Shown one piece after another: positions 6,593 to 14,962 of a DNA stretch of 26,174 nucleotides. Each line of letters begins with the position of its first letter. Positions within the stretch are counted from its first letter, which is position 1. Origin of the DNA: JBAYNW01 sp041678605 (GTDB lineage: Bacteria > Cyanobacteriota > Vampirovibrionia > Gastranaerophilales > Gastranaerophilaceae); assembly GCA_041678605.1 (NCBI GenBank), contig JBAYNW010000025.1, forward strand, positions 1-26,174, read 5' to 3'. The position numbers were made by a program, and so were the translations under genes. The notes under the pieces are model-generated. The model ran no database searches and had not been told where the DNA came from. It worked only from the letters and a program-made list of their open reading frames with translations.

Positions 6593-8500
6593 TTACTTCA
6601 AATCATTTTCTACCAGAGCCACAAATTCTTTTACAAGCGAAGAGTTCCATTTTTTATTTGCATCTTTTTTTATTAATTCTATTGCCTCTTGCGGAGAAAG
6701 GGCACTTCGGTAAGAGCGTGGTTCTGTCAGTGCAAAGTAGGCATCTGTTATCAAAATAATTTGTGATGACAGCGGAATTTTTTCGCCTGCGACTATGCCG
6801 GGGTATCCCGAGCCGTCCCAATTCTCGTGGTGGTATTCAATTATAGGAATAATATCCTGGATTTCGGATATCGGTTTTAAAATATCTCTTGCCGCAATAA
6901 CCGGATGTGTTTTGATTTTTGCCTTTTCCTCATCAGTCAGCGGTCCTGTTTTTTGCAAAAGTGCCTGGGGAAGCATCAAGTTTCCGATATCATAGAGCAA
7001 AATTGCAATGCGTAATTTGTCGACTTCTTCTTTTGATAAATCAAAAAGCTTTGCGAGTTTCGCCGCCAGCTGAACTTTGGATTTTGTAACCCCCGTTTCA
7101 TGAAGCGGGTTATAGGTTTTTGCAAGCATATCCGCAACCGAATAGAGCATCTCTTTTGAAGTTGTCTTTTCATCAATGTTAGATTTGGATAATTCTTTGC
7201 ATAAAGTTTTTGAAATTTCTTTTGAAACCGGAATTCTTTGTTTTGAAAGAATGTTTATGAATGTATTCATAGCGACTTCTTGCCAAGAAATTTCGGTTGC
7301 CGGTTTTGCAAGCTGAACCTGATTTCTGCCATTCCGTTTTGCCAGATACATGGCCTGATCGGTTATTTCCAAAAGTTCATCAACTTTTGTCGAATGTTCA
7401 AAGAACGTAGAAACCCCTATGCTGGCGGTAATTTGCCCTATCTGCTCCAATTTGCAATCAGCAATTGCACTCCGGATTCTCTCTGCCGCAATAAGTCCGC
7501 CCTTTGAATCGACACCAGGCAGAAGTACGTTGAATTCTTCACCGCCCATGCGTGCTGCGACATCGATTGAACGTGCGTTTTTCTTCAAAACATCCGCAAC
7601 GGTTTTTATCGCCAAATCACCAAAAGAGTGTCCGTATTTGTCGTTAATCTGTTTTAGATAATCTAAATCCAGTGCAATAAGGCTAAAAGGCTGATTCATC
7701 CGTTCGGCCCTTATTACTTCCTTATTCAAAAATTCCTCAAAATATCTTCTGTTATATAAAGTAGTCAAAGGATCTGTCACTGCCTGATTTTTAACAGCCT
7801 GAAACAAATCTGCTATTGTAATCGCAAGTTCGATTTGCTTAGCAAAAAGGTTGAGAAAATCCACTTCAACTTCTTCGGCTACTTCACGGGTGGAGAACAC
7901 CAGAAGCCAGCCAAATTCCTTATTCATCGTCCAAAGCGGAACGATTGCTATCGAGCGGGTCATGGCATTATTCAAAATTTTCATGTTCAAATCTTCCGAA
8001 AATTCCGGTGCGACCGCTCTCAGTGCCAATCTTAAATCCATGGTTTGCTTGATGGTTTTTTCGGCCAAAGATTGTGCAAAAATACCTTTTTCGTCGTAAA
8101 CAAGCCTGATTAATTCGATAGGCTTTCCTACCGCCGAATCAATCTTTTCGACCAAAGGATCTTTTGATTGCGTAATTATTTGTAAATAATTGCCATTTTC
8201 ATCTTCTTTTTTTTGAATAATGCAGCTGTGCAAATATCCCAAATCCCCCTGAAGCGTTTTTACAATCGCCTCTAAAACACTGGATAGAGGTTTAGAAGAA
8301 TTCATCATATCCCAAATATGCTGAAGAGTGAGCATCCTTTGATTAGCTACGTTCAACTCCTTGGTGCGTTCTACTATTTCCTTCTCCAACTGTATATTTC
8401 TTTCGTAAACTTCCAGAAAATCCCTTTTGTTTGTGTGTATATTATTTTCCACTTCAGAAAGTTGGTTTTGAAAATCTTTTATTCTGTCAAAAAAGCCCAT
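6593..8500 (-). CDS. GAF-GGDEF-HD-GYP cyclic-di-GMP signalling protein
   Basis: A cytoplasmic two-headed c-di-GMP enzyme. Domains in order: a coiled coil (about 8-58), a GAF-like sensor (about 60-230), GGDEF (about 238-398) and HD-GYP (about 405-635). The cyclase half looks active: metal-binding Asp in ALDLDYLKQIND, signature GGEEF at 319-323, and an RSID inhibitory (I) site at 310-313. The phosphodiesterase half keeps HHENWDGSGYPG (557-568), but the HD dyad reads Y-D (503-504, LLYDIGN instead of LLHDIGK), which should weaken metal binding. So it may be mainly a cyclase, with the HD-GYP part as a regulatory or c-di-GMP-sensing module. ATG with AAGGGG upstream. It has no transmembrane segment; the signal sensed by GAF is unknown. 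Confidence 0.92.
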   Translation of the reverse strand: MGFFDRIKDFQNQLSEVENNIHTNKRDFLEVYERNIQLEKEIVERTKELNVANQRMLTLQHIWDMMNSSKPLSSVLEAIVKTLQGDLGYLHSCIIQKKEDENGNYLQIITQSKDPLVEKIDSAVGKPIELIRLVYDEKGIFAQSLAEKTIKQTMDLRLALRAVAPEFSEDLNMKILNNAMTRSIAIVPLWTMNKEFGWLLVFSTREVAEEVEVDFLNLFAKQIELAITIADLFQAVKNQAVTDPLTTLYNRRYFEEFLNKEVIRAERMNQPFSLIALDLDYLKQINDKYGHSFGDLAIKTVADVLKKNARSIDVAARMGGEEFNVLLPGVDSKGGLIAAERIRSAIADCKLEQIGQITASIGVSTFFEHSTKVDELLEITDQAMYLAKRNGRNQVQLAKPATEISWQEVAMNTFINILSKQRIPVSKEISKTLCKELSKSNIDEKTTSKEMLYSVADMLAKTYNPLHETGVTKSKVQLAAKLAKLFDLSKEEVDKLRIAILLYDIGNLMLPQALLQKTGPLTDEEKAKIKTHPVIAARDILKPISEIQDIIPIIEYHHENWDGSGYPGIVAGEKIPLSSQIILITDAYFALTEPRSYRSALSPQEAIELIKKDANKKWNSSLVKEFVALVENDLK

Positions 8501-8572
8501 GGTTCCCCTTATAAATTTGAGATTAAATTATAATTACAGTATACATCATTATAGTAAAAAACATAAGATTTG

Positions 8573-9628
8573 TTATAATAAATTATTTACAATATTTATA
8601 ATTTCATCTGATTTTGGAAATTTTTGGCAAACATTCTGTCCTCTTTTAAGGGTGCATTTTTTCTTGAAACACGGCTGACAAGGCAACTTCGCCCCAATCG
8701 AAAAATATTTTTTCGCATCTCCGCAAGGACCGAAACGTTTAGGCGGCGTACATGTAAAAATTGTTATAACGGCAGGATTGGAAGAAGCCCATGCAAGGTT
8801 TGCACTGCCTGAATCAGGGCTTATAACAAGCTTTGAGCGGGAAAATAACTCCCTGAGTTCCTCGATATTTGTTTCGCCGGCCAAATTTGTATAATTAATA
8901 TTCTTATTTACTTTGTTTAAAATATTTTGAATAAGCGGTTTATCAGCATCATTACCGGTCAACACCAAATTGCATTTTTCATGTATTGCTTCAATTACTT
9001 CGGCCCAGTTTTCCTCTGCCCAATGCTTATTTTTCCAGGTAGTCGCAGGGGAAATTACCGCAATCGGCTTTGTATTGTCAAATTTTTTCGTTAATTCATT
9101 AATTTTATTTTTTGCGTCTGAGGATGTTTCCGGCATTGCAAATTCAATATTATCCGGCTCAATCCCCAAATGTCTTGCAAAATCGAGATTTCTTTCTACA
9201 ATGTGATAATTAAAATCCCTAAACTTTGCCTTTGGAGTGATAAATTCATTCCCGCCCAAAATCGACAACTCACGGGCATCTTTGAACGTTATTCTCCTCT
9301 TTGCACCGCAGAACCAAAACAGAAACAGGCTTTTGAACATTTGCTGACAATCCAGTGCTATGTCGTATTTTTCTTTTCTGATTTCTTTTATAATCTCAAA
9401 AAACTCTTTAAAAGTTTTTAAAGATAGCGGCCGTTTTTTCCATTCCCCAAGCGGCACAAAATGGATGTTATCGACACAAGGGTTATTTTTAATTACCCCC
9501 AGCCCTTTTTCGGCAACAACCCACCCTATTTTTGTGCTTGCATCATCTTTTTTTAGCTCGCATGCCAACGGAATTGTTAAAATTACGTCGCCCAATGAAG
9601 TCAATCTTATTATTAATACTTTAGCCAT
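8573..9628 (-). CDS. GT9-family glycosyltransferase (ADP-heptose:LPS heptosyltransferase-like)
   Basis: Adds a sugar, typically L-glycero-D-manno-heptose from ADP-heptose, to the lipopolysaccharide inner core at the cytoplasmic face. The family opening VLIIRLTSLGDVILTIPLA is at 4-22. DIALDCQQMFKS (about 95-106) is in the acceptor half. The donor half has ISPATTWKNKHW and SPDSGSANLAWA, and the typical Cys-rich tail PCQPCFKKKC. 351 aa is the usual length. WaaF, WaaC and other GT9 enzymes cannot be separated here, so no symbol is given. It supports a Gram-negative envelope. The start has GGGGATAGGT just upstream, and an extended -10 lies 27 bases before it. No other LPS gene is adjacent. Confidence 0.88.
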   Translation of the reverse strand: MAKVLIIRLTSLGDVILTIPLACELKKDDASTKIGWVVAEKGLGVIKNNPCVDNIHFVPLGEWKKRPLSLKTFKEFFEIIKEIRKEKYDIALDCQQMFKSLFLFWFCGAKRRITFKDARELSILGGNEFITPKAKFRDFNYHIVERNLDFARHLGIEPDNIEFAMPETSSDAKNKINELTKKFDNTKPIAVISPATTWKNKHWAEENWAEVIEAIHEKCNLVLTGNDADKPLIQNILNKVNKNINYTNLAGETNIEELRELFSRSKLVISPDSGSANLAWASSNPAVITIFTCTPPKRFGPCGDAKKYFSIGAKLPCQPCFKKKCTLKRGQNVCQKFPKSDEIINIVNNLL

Positions 9629-9654
9629 TACCTATCCCCATAATTGTTAAACCA

Positions 9655-9663
9655 ATTTTATCA
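9655..9663 (-). promoter_or_regulatory. Extended -10 promoter of the GT9 gene
   Basis: TGATAAAAT on the minus strand, 26 bases before the ATG; transcription would start about 19 bases upstream of it, leaving room for the visible Shine-Dalgarno. Confidence 0.5.
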
Positions 9664-9758
9664 TGAAATTACATTTAACCCTGACTTTTGGAAAAATTAC
9701 ATTAAATAATAAGAAGCATGTCCTTCAATCAGATGAATTTCACACGGGAAAGTACGTA

Positions 9759-9798
9759 AATCGGAAGTTTTTGCCGATTAGAAAACCGAGAAGGTTTT
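9759..9798 (+). promoter_or_regulatory. Two adjacent hairpins in the leader of the TPR gene
   Basis: AATCGG/CCGATT (9759-9764, 9774-9779) is followed by AAAACC/GGTTTT (9782-9787, 9793-9798). The second stem ends 5 bases before the AAGGAAG ribosome site of the TPR gene. They may tune translation; no known element recognised. Confidence 0.35.
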
Positions 9799-9818
9799 AG
9801 TTAAGGAAGAACAAAATA

Positions 9819-11219
9819 ATGGCCTACAACACAATGTCGGTAACAAGTTACAAGCCCTACTTGATAACCAACAACGGAGGGTTTGTAAAAAAGAAAGAAG
9901 ATGAAGAATCTTCTCAATCGGCACGTTCTTCTCAGCCGGATAATGAGCAGACTCAGGTTAATCAAAACGGAAGAAAGACTATTGAGCAGCAGCTTAAAGA
10001 GTCAAAAGACTCCCATCAGCTGGCTACTGCTTCTCGTGATGCAAATTTAAAAAATGCCACAATTAATATTGCCCAAATTATAAAAGATTTCAAAAACACC
10101 TCCAAAGCAATAGGGGCTTCGCCTGAACTTACAGAAGAAGTAAACGTCTATTTGTCTTTGGTCGAAAAACAAGTTATAAAACCCAATCCCGACACAAAAT
10201 TAGTAAGATCAAACCTGAAAAATGCTTCATCTTTGCTCGATAATTACATTTCGGAAACTCTTCAGCGGCCTTCCAAAGTTGTAGAAAACTGGATTGAAGC
10301 ACTCTTTTTGCAGCAAATAAATTACAAATTCAACGAAGAAGAAATAAACCCCCACTTTTTGGTTAAATTCCCAAATGTCAAGAAAGAAGAGGACGAGGAC
10401 AGTGATTCATCCGTTGAGGATTGTGAAGGTGAAGAGGGCGAAGCAAAACCATCCATAAACGTGCCGAAAGACGCAAGATTAAAATCACTTTTTTTGCAGG
10501 CAAAAAAATACGCTTATGCAAACAATTCTAAAAAATCGATGGAACTTTTTCAGGAAGCCTTAAAGCGTGCTATTGAAGTGTCTGACAGTGAAACCGAATC
10601 AAAAATTCTTTATGAAATAGGGAAAATTTATGACAAAAATGACTATCTGGTGCAGGCTCTAAGCAGCTATCACAGGTCTTTAACTGCGACTCAAGATTTG
10701 AACGTAAAAACAAAAGCTCATTACTCAATGGCACAAATTTACGATGATGTGGCACAATTTACACCCGCAATTGACCACTATATGAGTTCAATTTCTTATG
10801 CCGGAGAAAACGAAAATTTAACCGCTCAATCAACTTCCTTAACTAAAATCGGGAATATTTATTCCGACGAATACAAAAAAGAGGCTTTCGACTTCCTTCT
10901 AGAAGCGGAATTAATAGCAACAGAAAGTAAAAATCCCAAAACCAAAGGGTATGTGTCCAGCAATATCGCAAACGCTTACAATCGGTTTAATGAACCGCAA
11001 AATGCTCTAAAATTTTACTCTAATGCTGTTAAAGAATATCAGGACGTTGATGATTCTCAAAAAGTCGCCATAAACTACAAAAGAGCCGCCGAAGTGATGA
11101 AGGATTTTAACAACCATTCAAAGGCAAAATCTCTGATGCAAAAAGCACTTGCAAAAGCAAGACAAACGGATGACGTCCAGTTAATGAAAGAAATACACGA
11201 ATCGCTGGGTATGATTTAA
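9819..11219 (+). CDS. TPR-repeat protein, function unknown (466 aa)
   Basis: A cytoplasmic-looking scaffold protein with no signal peptide. Residues 1-75 are a low-complexity Ser/Gln/Glu/Lys leader. Residues about 75-180 are helical and unlike any family I know. Residues about 190-215 are an acidic Glu/Asp/Ser linker. From about residue 218 to the end there are at least five or six tetratricopeptide-type helix pairs, for example ILYEIGKIYDKNDYLVQALS, followed by repeats beginning AHYSMAQIYDD and AINYKRAAEV. Such solenoids bind partner proteins. The last residues are again TPR-like, so the protein looks complete. Good ribosome site AAGGAAG upstream of the ATG. It ends 5 bases from the convergent rpsO stop, with no terminator between. 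Binding partners unknown. Confidence 0.85.
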   Translation: MAYNTMSVTSYKPYLITNNGGFVKKKEDEESSQSARSSQPDNEQTQVNQNGRKTIEQQLKESKDSHQLATASRDANLKNATINIAQIIKDFKNTSKAIGASPELTEEVNVYLSLVEKQVIKPNPDTKLVRSNLKNASSLLDNYISETLQRPSKVVENWIEALFLQQINYKFNEEEINPHFLVKFPNVKKEEDEDSDSSVEDCEGEEGEAKPSINVPKDARLKSLFLQAKKYAYANNSKKSMELFQEALKRAIEVSDSETESKILYEIGKIYDKNDYLVQALSSYHRSLTATQDLNVKTKAHYSMAQIYDDVAQFTPAIDHYMSSISYAGENENLTAQSTSLTKIGNIYSDEYKKEAFDFLLEAELIATESKNPKTKGYVSSNIANAYNRFNEPQNALKFYSNAVKEYQDVDDSQKVAINYKRAAEVMKDFNNHSKAKSLMQKALAKARQTDDVQLMKEIHESLGMI

Positions 11220-11224
11220 TAAAA

Positions 11225-11494
11225 TTAACCTCTGATGCCGAGCTTTTTGACCAAATCTCTGTATTCTTCAACACTGTTGCTTTTCAAATAAGAAAGAAGT
11301 CTTTTTCTTCTGCCGACCATCATCAAAAGCCCACGCTTTGTAGCGAAGTCTTTTTTATTAATTTTCAAGTGTTCTGTAAGTTCGTTAATTTTTGTACTCA
11401 TCATAGCGACTTGAACGGCGGTTGAACCTGTATCTTTTTCATTTTCGCCGTATTTTTTGATGATTTCTTTTTTGTTTTTTAAATTAATGCTCAT
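11225..11494 (-). CDS. rpsO: 30S ribosomal protein S15
   Basis: A primary rRNA-binding protein of the 30S platform that contacts 16S helices 20-22. At 89 aa it is the exact bacterial length. Recognisable stretches are GSTAVQVAMMSTKINELTEHL (about 22-42), the four-helix fold, and KKDFATKRGLLMMVGRRKRLL with YLKS. In many bacteria rpsO precedes pnp, but here no pnp follows; the gene faces the TPR gene end to end. The ATG has AAGGGAAA a few bases upstream. A TATAAA lies about 20 bases upstream of that, but I do not see a convincing full promoter. Confidence 0.97.
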   Translation of the reverse strand: MSINLKNKKEIIKKYGENEKDTGSTAVQVAMMSTKINELTEHLKINKKDFATKRGLLMMVGRRKRLLSYLKSNSVEEYRDLVKKLGIRG

Positions 11495-11576
11495 TATTTT
11501 CCCTTTAGCTATTTATATTGCGGTGTAAGATAATGATATTACATAAAGAAAAAAAATCAATAGTTGTGCCTTTTTA

Positions 11577-11585
11577 TGTTAAAAT
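11577..11585 (+). promoter_or_regulatory. Extended -10 promoter of purB (probable leaderless transcript)
   Basis: TGTTAAAAT ends 6 bases before the purB ATG, with no Shine-Dalgarno in the gap. A -35 is not evident. Same arrangement as folP and the amylase-like gene. Confidence 0.55.
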
Positions 11586-11591
11586 AAATTT

Positions 11592-12881
11592 ATGATTGAC
11601 AGATATTCTTTGGAAAAAATGAAAAACATTTGGGATTTACAAACGAAATTCGATTATTACTTAAAAGTCGAATTAGCGGTCTGCGAGGCTTACTCAGAAC
11701 TCGGCCAAATTCCAAAAGAAGCTTTAGATAATATAAAAAAACTTGCAAAATTCGACCTGAAAAGAATTGACGAAATTGAGCAGGAAGTCAACCACGATGT
11801 AATAGCTTTTTTGACAAATGTTAATGAAAATCTGGGTGAGGATTTGGCAAAGTACGTTCACGTGGGCTTGACAAGTTCTGATGTAATTGACACGGCACTT
11901 GCCTTGCAAATTCAAGATGCGGGGAAAATTATCAATGAAGATTTAGAAAATGTTATAAATTCTTTGAAAACCCTGGCAAATAAATACAAAAAAACGATTT
12001 GTATCGGCCGCTCGCACGGAGTTCACGCGGAAATTATGACTTTCGGAGTGAAAATCTGCTTCTGGATTGATGTTTTTGAGCGGATTTCAAAGAATTTCAT
12101 ACATGCCTTGGAAGAAATCAAAGTCGGGCAAATCTCAGGTCCGGTCGGAACTTACTCAAACATTTCGCCTGAAATTGAAAGAATTGCCTGTAAGAATTTG
12201 GGGCTAAAACCCGCCCGAATTTCGACTCAGATAATCGCACGTGACATTCACGCTTACTTTATGCAAACTCTGGCAATGATTGCGACCGTTATTGAGCAAT
12301 TTGCAACAGAAATAAGACATTTGCAACGCACAGAGGTTTTGGAGGTCGAAGAAGGGTTTAAACAGGGTCAAAAAGGGTCTTCTGCGATGCCTCATAAGAA
12401 AAATCCGATTTCGTGCGAAAATTTGTGCGGACTTTCCAGAATTGTAAGGGCGAATTCGCTTGCTGCGATGGAAAACGTTGTACTCTGGCATGAACGGGAT
12501 ATTTCCCACAGTTCGGCTGAGAGGATTATTTTCCCCGACAGTACTATTCTAGTTGATTACATGCTTAATCGGTTTAAAAATGTCGTGGACAATTTGGTTG
12601 TGCATGAAAAGAATATGGCAAAAAACGCAAATCTTTTCGGCGGGATAGTTTATTCGCAAAAAGTTTTGCTGGAACTTGTAAAAAAGGGTCTGACGAGAGA
12701 AGATGCTTACAAACTTGTTCAAAAAAACTCACTTGATGCCTTTGAAAATGACGGTAACTTCAAATCTAATCTCGAAAACGACGAAGAAGTTAAAAAATAT
12801 TTATCCACAAATGAAATCACCGCCTGCTTTAGCCCTGCGGATTACTTGAAAAACCTCGATGAAATTTACAAGAGGTTTTAA
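11592..12881 (+). CDS. purB: Adenylosuccinate lyase
   Basis: Removes fumarate from SAICAR and from adenylosuccinate, thus acting twice in purine synthesis (cytoplasm, homotetramer). The fumarase/aspartase superfamily signature GSSAMPHKKNPI is present near residues 257-268, with upstream active-site regions GLTSSDVIDTA (about 93-103) and GRSHGVHAE (about 139-147). 429 aa is normal for the bacterial short form. It stands alone, divergent from rpsO and convergent with queH; no other pur gene is nearby. The start is an ATG placed 6 bases after an extended -10. Nothing unusual in the catalytic residues that I can see. Confidence 0.96.
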   Translation: MIDRYSLEKMKNIWDLQTKFDYYLKVELAVCEAYSELGQIPKEALDNIKKLAKFDLKRIDEIEQEVNHDVIAFLTNVNENLGEDLAKYVHVGLTSSDVIDTALALQIQDAGKIINEDLENVINSLKTLANKYKKTICIGRSHGVHAEIMTFGVKICFWIDVFERISKNFIHALEEIKVGQISGPVGTYSNISPEIERIACKNLGLKPARISTQIIARDIHAYFMQTLAMIATVIEQFATEIRHLQRTEVLEVEEGFKQGQKGSSAMPHKKNPISCENLCGLSRIVRANSLAAMENVVLWHERDISHSSAERIIFPDSTILVDYMLNRFKNVVDNLVVHEKNMAKNANLFGGIVYSQKVLLELVKKGLTREDAYKLVQKNSLDAFENDGNFKSNLENDEEVKKYLSTNEITACFSPADYLKNLDEIYKRF

Positions 12882-12902
12882 AATAGTGAGGGGTTAGACT
12901 TT

Positions 12903-13457
12903 TTACGTCTCACTTTCTCGTTTGCCGTACAAGCATCCGCAATAATTTTGGCGGTATAACTCCAACTCTCTGGCAATTTTGTTCGATTTTAAAAACCCGT
13001 CTTTTTTCTTGAAATCAATGTCCAGATAATTTATACCGTATTTTTCGCAAATTGTCTTGCCTATTTCTGAAATTAATTTAAAACTCTTGTGCGGGCTTAT
13101 TACAATAGAAGTTGTAATGCTTGCAATCCCGAGTTTCACCGCCATTTTTGCACTTTGAGAAAGTCTTAGTTCAAAGCATTTTTCGCACCTTTTACCGCCT
13201 TCAGGTTCAGATTCCAGACCAGAAATTATTTTTTCAAACTCTTGCGGCTCATAATTTTCCGCGATAAGCTCGCACTCCAAATTTTGACAAAGTTTTTTCT
13301 CTGCTTCAAGTCTTTTCAGATATTCCGTTTTAGGCTGAATATTCGGGTTAAAAAAGTACGCAACAGGCTCATATCCGGCGTCTTTCAAGTAAGTAAGCGG
13401 ATATCCCGAACAAATTGCACAACATGTGTGTATCAAAACTTTTTTACTGTCTTTCAA
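12903..13457 (-). CDS. queH: Epoxyqueuosine reductase QueH
   Basis: Last step of queuosine tRNA modification: reduces epoxyqueuosine to queuosine. QueH (formerly DUF208) is the cobalamin-independent replacement for QueG and uses an Fe-S cluster. Diagnostic features are HTCCAICSG (about 10-18) with the Cys-Cys pair, YFFNPNIQP with Y-x-R-L-E (about 34-55), CEKCFELRL (about 89-97) and the C-terminal YCGCLYG (about 172-178). 184 aa is the typical length. The start is TTG (13455-13457); an in-frame stop lies just upstream, and an AAAGG lies 9 bases before it. It overlaps the end of the VKOR-DsbA gene by 14 bases, so the two are in one transcript and translationally linked. Both are redox genes, but a functional link is only suggestive. 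Confidence 0.93.
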   Translation of the reverse strand: MKDSKKVLIHTCCAICSGYPLTYLKDAGYEPVAYFFNPNIQPKTEYLKRLEAEKKLCQNLECELIAENYEPQEFEKIISGLESEPEGGKRCEKCFELRLSQSAKMAVKLGIASITTSIVISPHKSFKLISEIGKTICEKYGINYLDIDFKKKDGFLKSNKIARELELYRQNYCGCLYGKRESET

Positions 13458-14697
13458 ATGCTCCGGCCTTTATTAAAATTCCCCTTAATTCGTAATAAGG
13501 CTTGATGCCGGCATAGACTTTTCCGTTTATAACTATTGTCGGAGTTCCGTTAATTTTAAGGTCTATTGCGTTTTCTATTTCTTTATTTAACCTTTCGCCA
13601 GTCGCCATTGAATTTGCATCTTTTCTCAGTTTAATCGTATCAAATCCCATAGATTTAGCCAGCTTCAAAACTTCATCCTCATTTTTCGGCTGTTTTTCAA
13701 AAAATTCCGAGTTTAAATCCCAAAAGCGTCCCTGATTTTCAGCCGCAATAGAATATTTTGCCATCATGCAGGCACCTTCATGGAACTGGCCGGCAAGGTG
13801 CTTGTTACATTCAGAATCTAAAGGCAAATTTTTGTGAATCACCCTAAACCCGCCCAATTCTTGTGCCGCCCTGTGTGTGATTACGTTATAAGTGCGGCAA
13901 ATCGGACAGCGATAATCCGTATAGATATAAACTGTTAATTTTGCATTCTTATCGCCCAAAACATTTCCGCTGACCTTAAAAGGACTGTCACCCTGCATTC
14001 TTTCATACTGCTTAAATTCTTTATATCTTTTTACCTGAGGGGTAAAGCAATAACTGAATGTTGTATAAGCCAAACCTCCGGTTGCCAAAATTGCAAGGAC
14101 AAGAAAACTTATTAAATATTTTTTAACTTCTATCGCATGTATAAAATCTTTTACGCTTACCTTAAAACTTTTATAAATTACCGCAAAAGCCTTGCCGAAA
14201 GTGTATTCTTCTTTGCTTCTGGCATACCAGTTTGTTGCTATAAGTGCGATTAAAAGGTTTAAGATATATGTGAAAACACACAAAATGCAGACTTTTTTAA
14301 TCTCAAAAACGCTTACTCCCGCCAAAGCAATAGAAACGGCAAATGAAATAAAACCAAGGGCTGAGATGTAAGCAAGAGGATGTTTAAACACTCTCAAAAA
14401 TCTTAAAAACTTAATTCTTTTTAACTCTTCCGCAAAAAGAAGAAAAATTACAAATACATACAAGAACATGCCCCAATAGGCGAGGGGAATTCCAAAAAAC
14501 TGCGAATGAACGGTTTGAGCCACACCGTCACAGTCGATGAATTCACTAATTGAACAGAAACTCGGCAGAGCATACGGGTTGAAATTTGAGTCATAATAAA
14601 TTATTGCGAGTTTTATTGTGGTCAAAAACCCTATAAACGCGAAGACCAATATGAAGATTTTTTTTAGCAGTATTGTGTTAACTTCTCTCTTTTCCAT
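13444..14697 (-). CDS. Vitamin K epoxide reductase-DsbA fusion (disulfide-forming oxidoreductase)
   Basis: Makes disulfide bonds in exported proteins: the membrane VKOR half passes electrons to quinone and the periplasmic thioredoxin half oxidises substrates. Residues numbered from my start: a first membrane helix (about 11-34), the VKOR loop cysteines C48 and C56, further helices to about 155, the VKOR active pair CILC (137-140), a helix at about 194-212, then a DsbA-like domain with CPIC at 264-267 and a TPT cis-proline loop near the C-terminus. Such fusions replace DsbB/DsbA and are common in cyanobacteria. The frame is open upstream to a TTG at 14754, but that codon lies in a promoter; the ATG at 14697 has GGGG 8 bases before it, so I start there (417 aa). 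It overlaps queH downstream. Confidence 0.92.
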   Translation of the reverse strand: MEKREVNTILLKKIFILVFAFIGFLTTIKLAIIYYDSNFNPYALPSFCSISEFIDCDGVAQTVHSQFFGIPLAYWGMFLYVFVIFLLFAEELKRIKFLRFLRVFKHPLAYISALGFISFAVSIALAGVSVFEIKKVCILCVFTYILNLLIALIATNWYARSKEEYTFGKAFAVIYKSFKVSVKDFIHAIEVKKYLISFLVLAILATGGLAYTTFSYCFTPQVKRYKEFKQYERMQGDSPFKVSGNVLGDKNAKLTVYIYTDYRCPICRTYNVITHRAAQELGGFRVIHKNLPLDSECNKHLAGQFHEGACMMAKYSIAAENQGRFWDLNSEFFEKQPKNEDEVLKLAKSMGFDTIKLRKDANSMATGERLNKEIENAIDLKINGTPTIVINGKVYAGIKPYYELRGILIKAGAFERQ

Positions 14698-14725
14698 CCA
14701 AAGCCCCTTTTTTCTAATTAATTTC

Positions 14726-14754
14726 ATTTTAGCGTCTATTAAAAAATTTTGCAA
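14726..14754 (-). promoter_or_regulatory. Promoter of the VKOR-DsbA/queH transcript
   Basis: On the minus strand TTGCAA (14749-14754) and TAAAAT (14726-14731) are exactly 17 bases apart. Transcription should start near 14719, about 20 bases before the ATG at 14697. This is the main reason for rejecting the longer open frame. Confidence 0.65.
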
Positions 14755-14962
14755 TAGGCAGCTTTGTATTTTAAAATAAACATGCCGGTCTTTAAATGAA
14801 AACAGATATTATTAAGGAATGTTAATTGGAATAAGTTGCCTATAATCAGTGCAATTAGTCTATTTCACTTATTTTTTTAAAAAAATTATAAATTTAATAG
14901 CAAAAAAATAATATCAGGGGTTTTACTTAAGGATATCAACTTAAATTAATCAGGAGCGGATA

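Noticed and set aside
6365..6676. Open frame of 103 codons over the 6S-like RNA
   Set aside because: It has no ribosome site, runs through the perfect terminator palindrome and into the opposite-strand GGDEF/HD-GYP gene, and its composition is unlike the neighbours. A structured RNA explains the region better.
14698..14754. Upstream extension of the VKOR-DsbA gene to a TTG start
   Set aside because: The extension contains a -35/-10 pair with 17-bp spacing, so it would not be fully transcribed; the ATG at 14697 has a good ribosome site.
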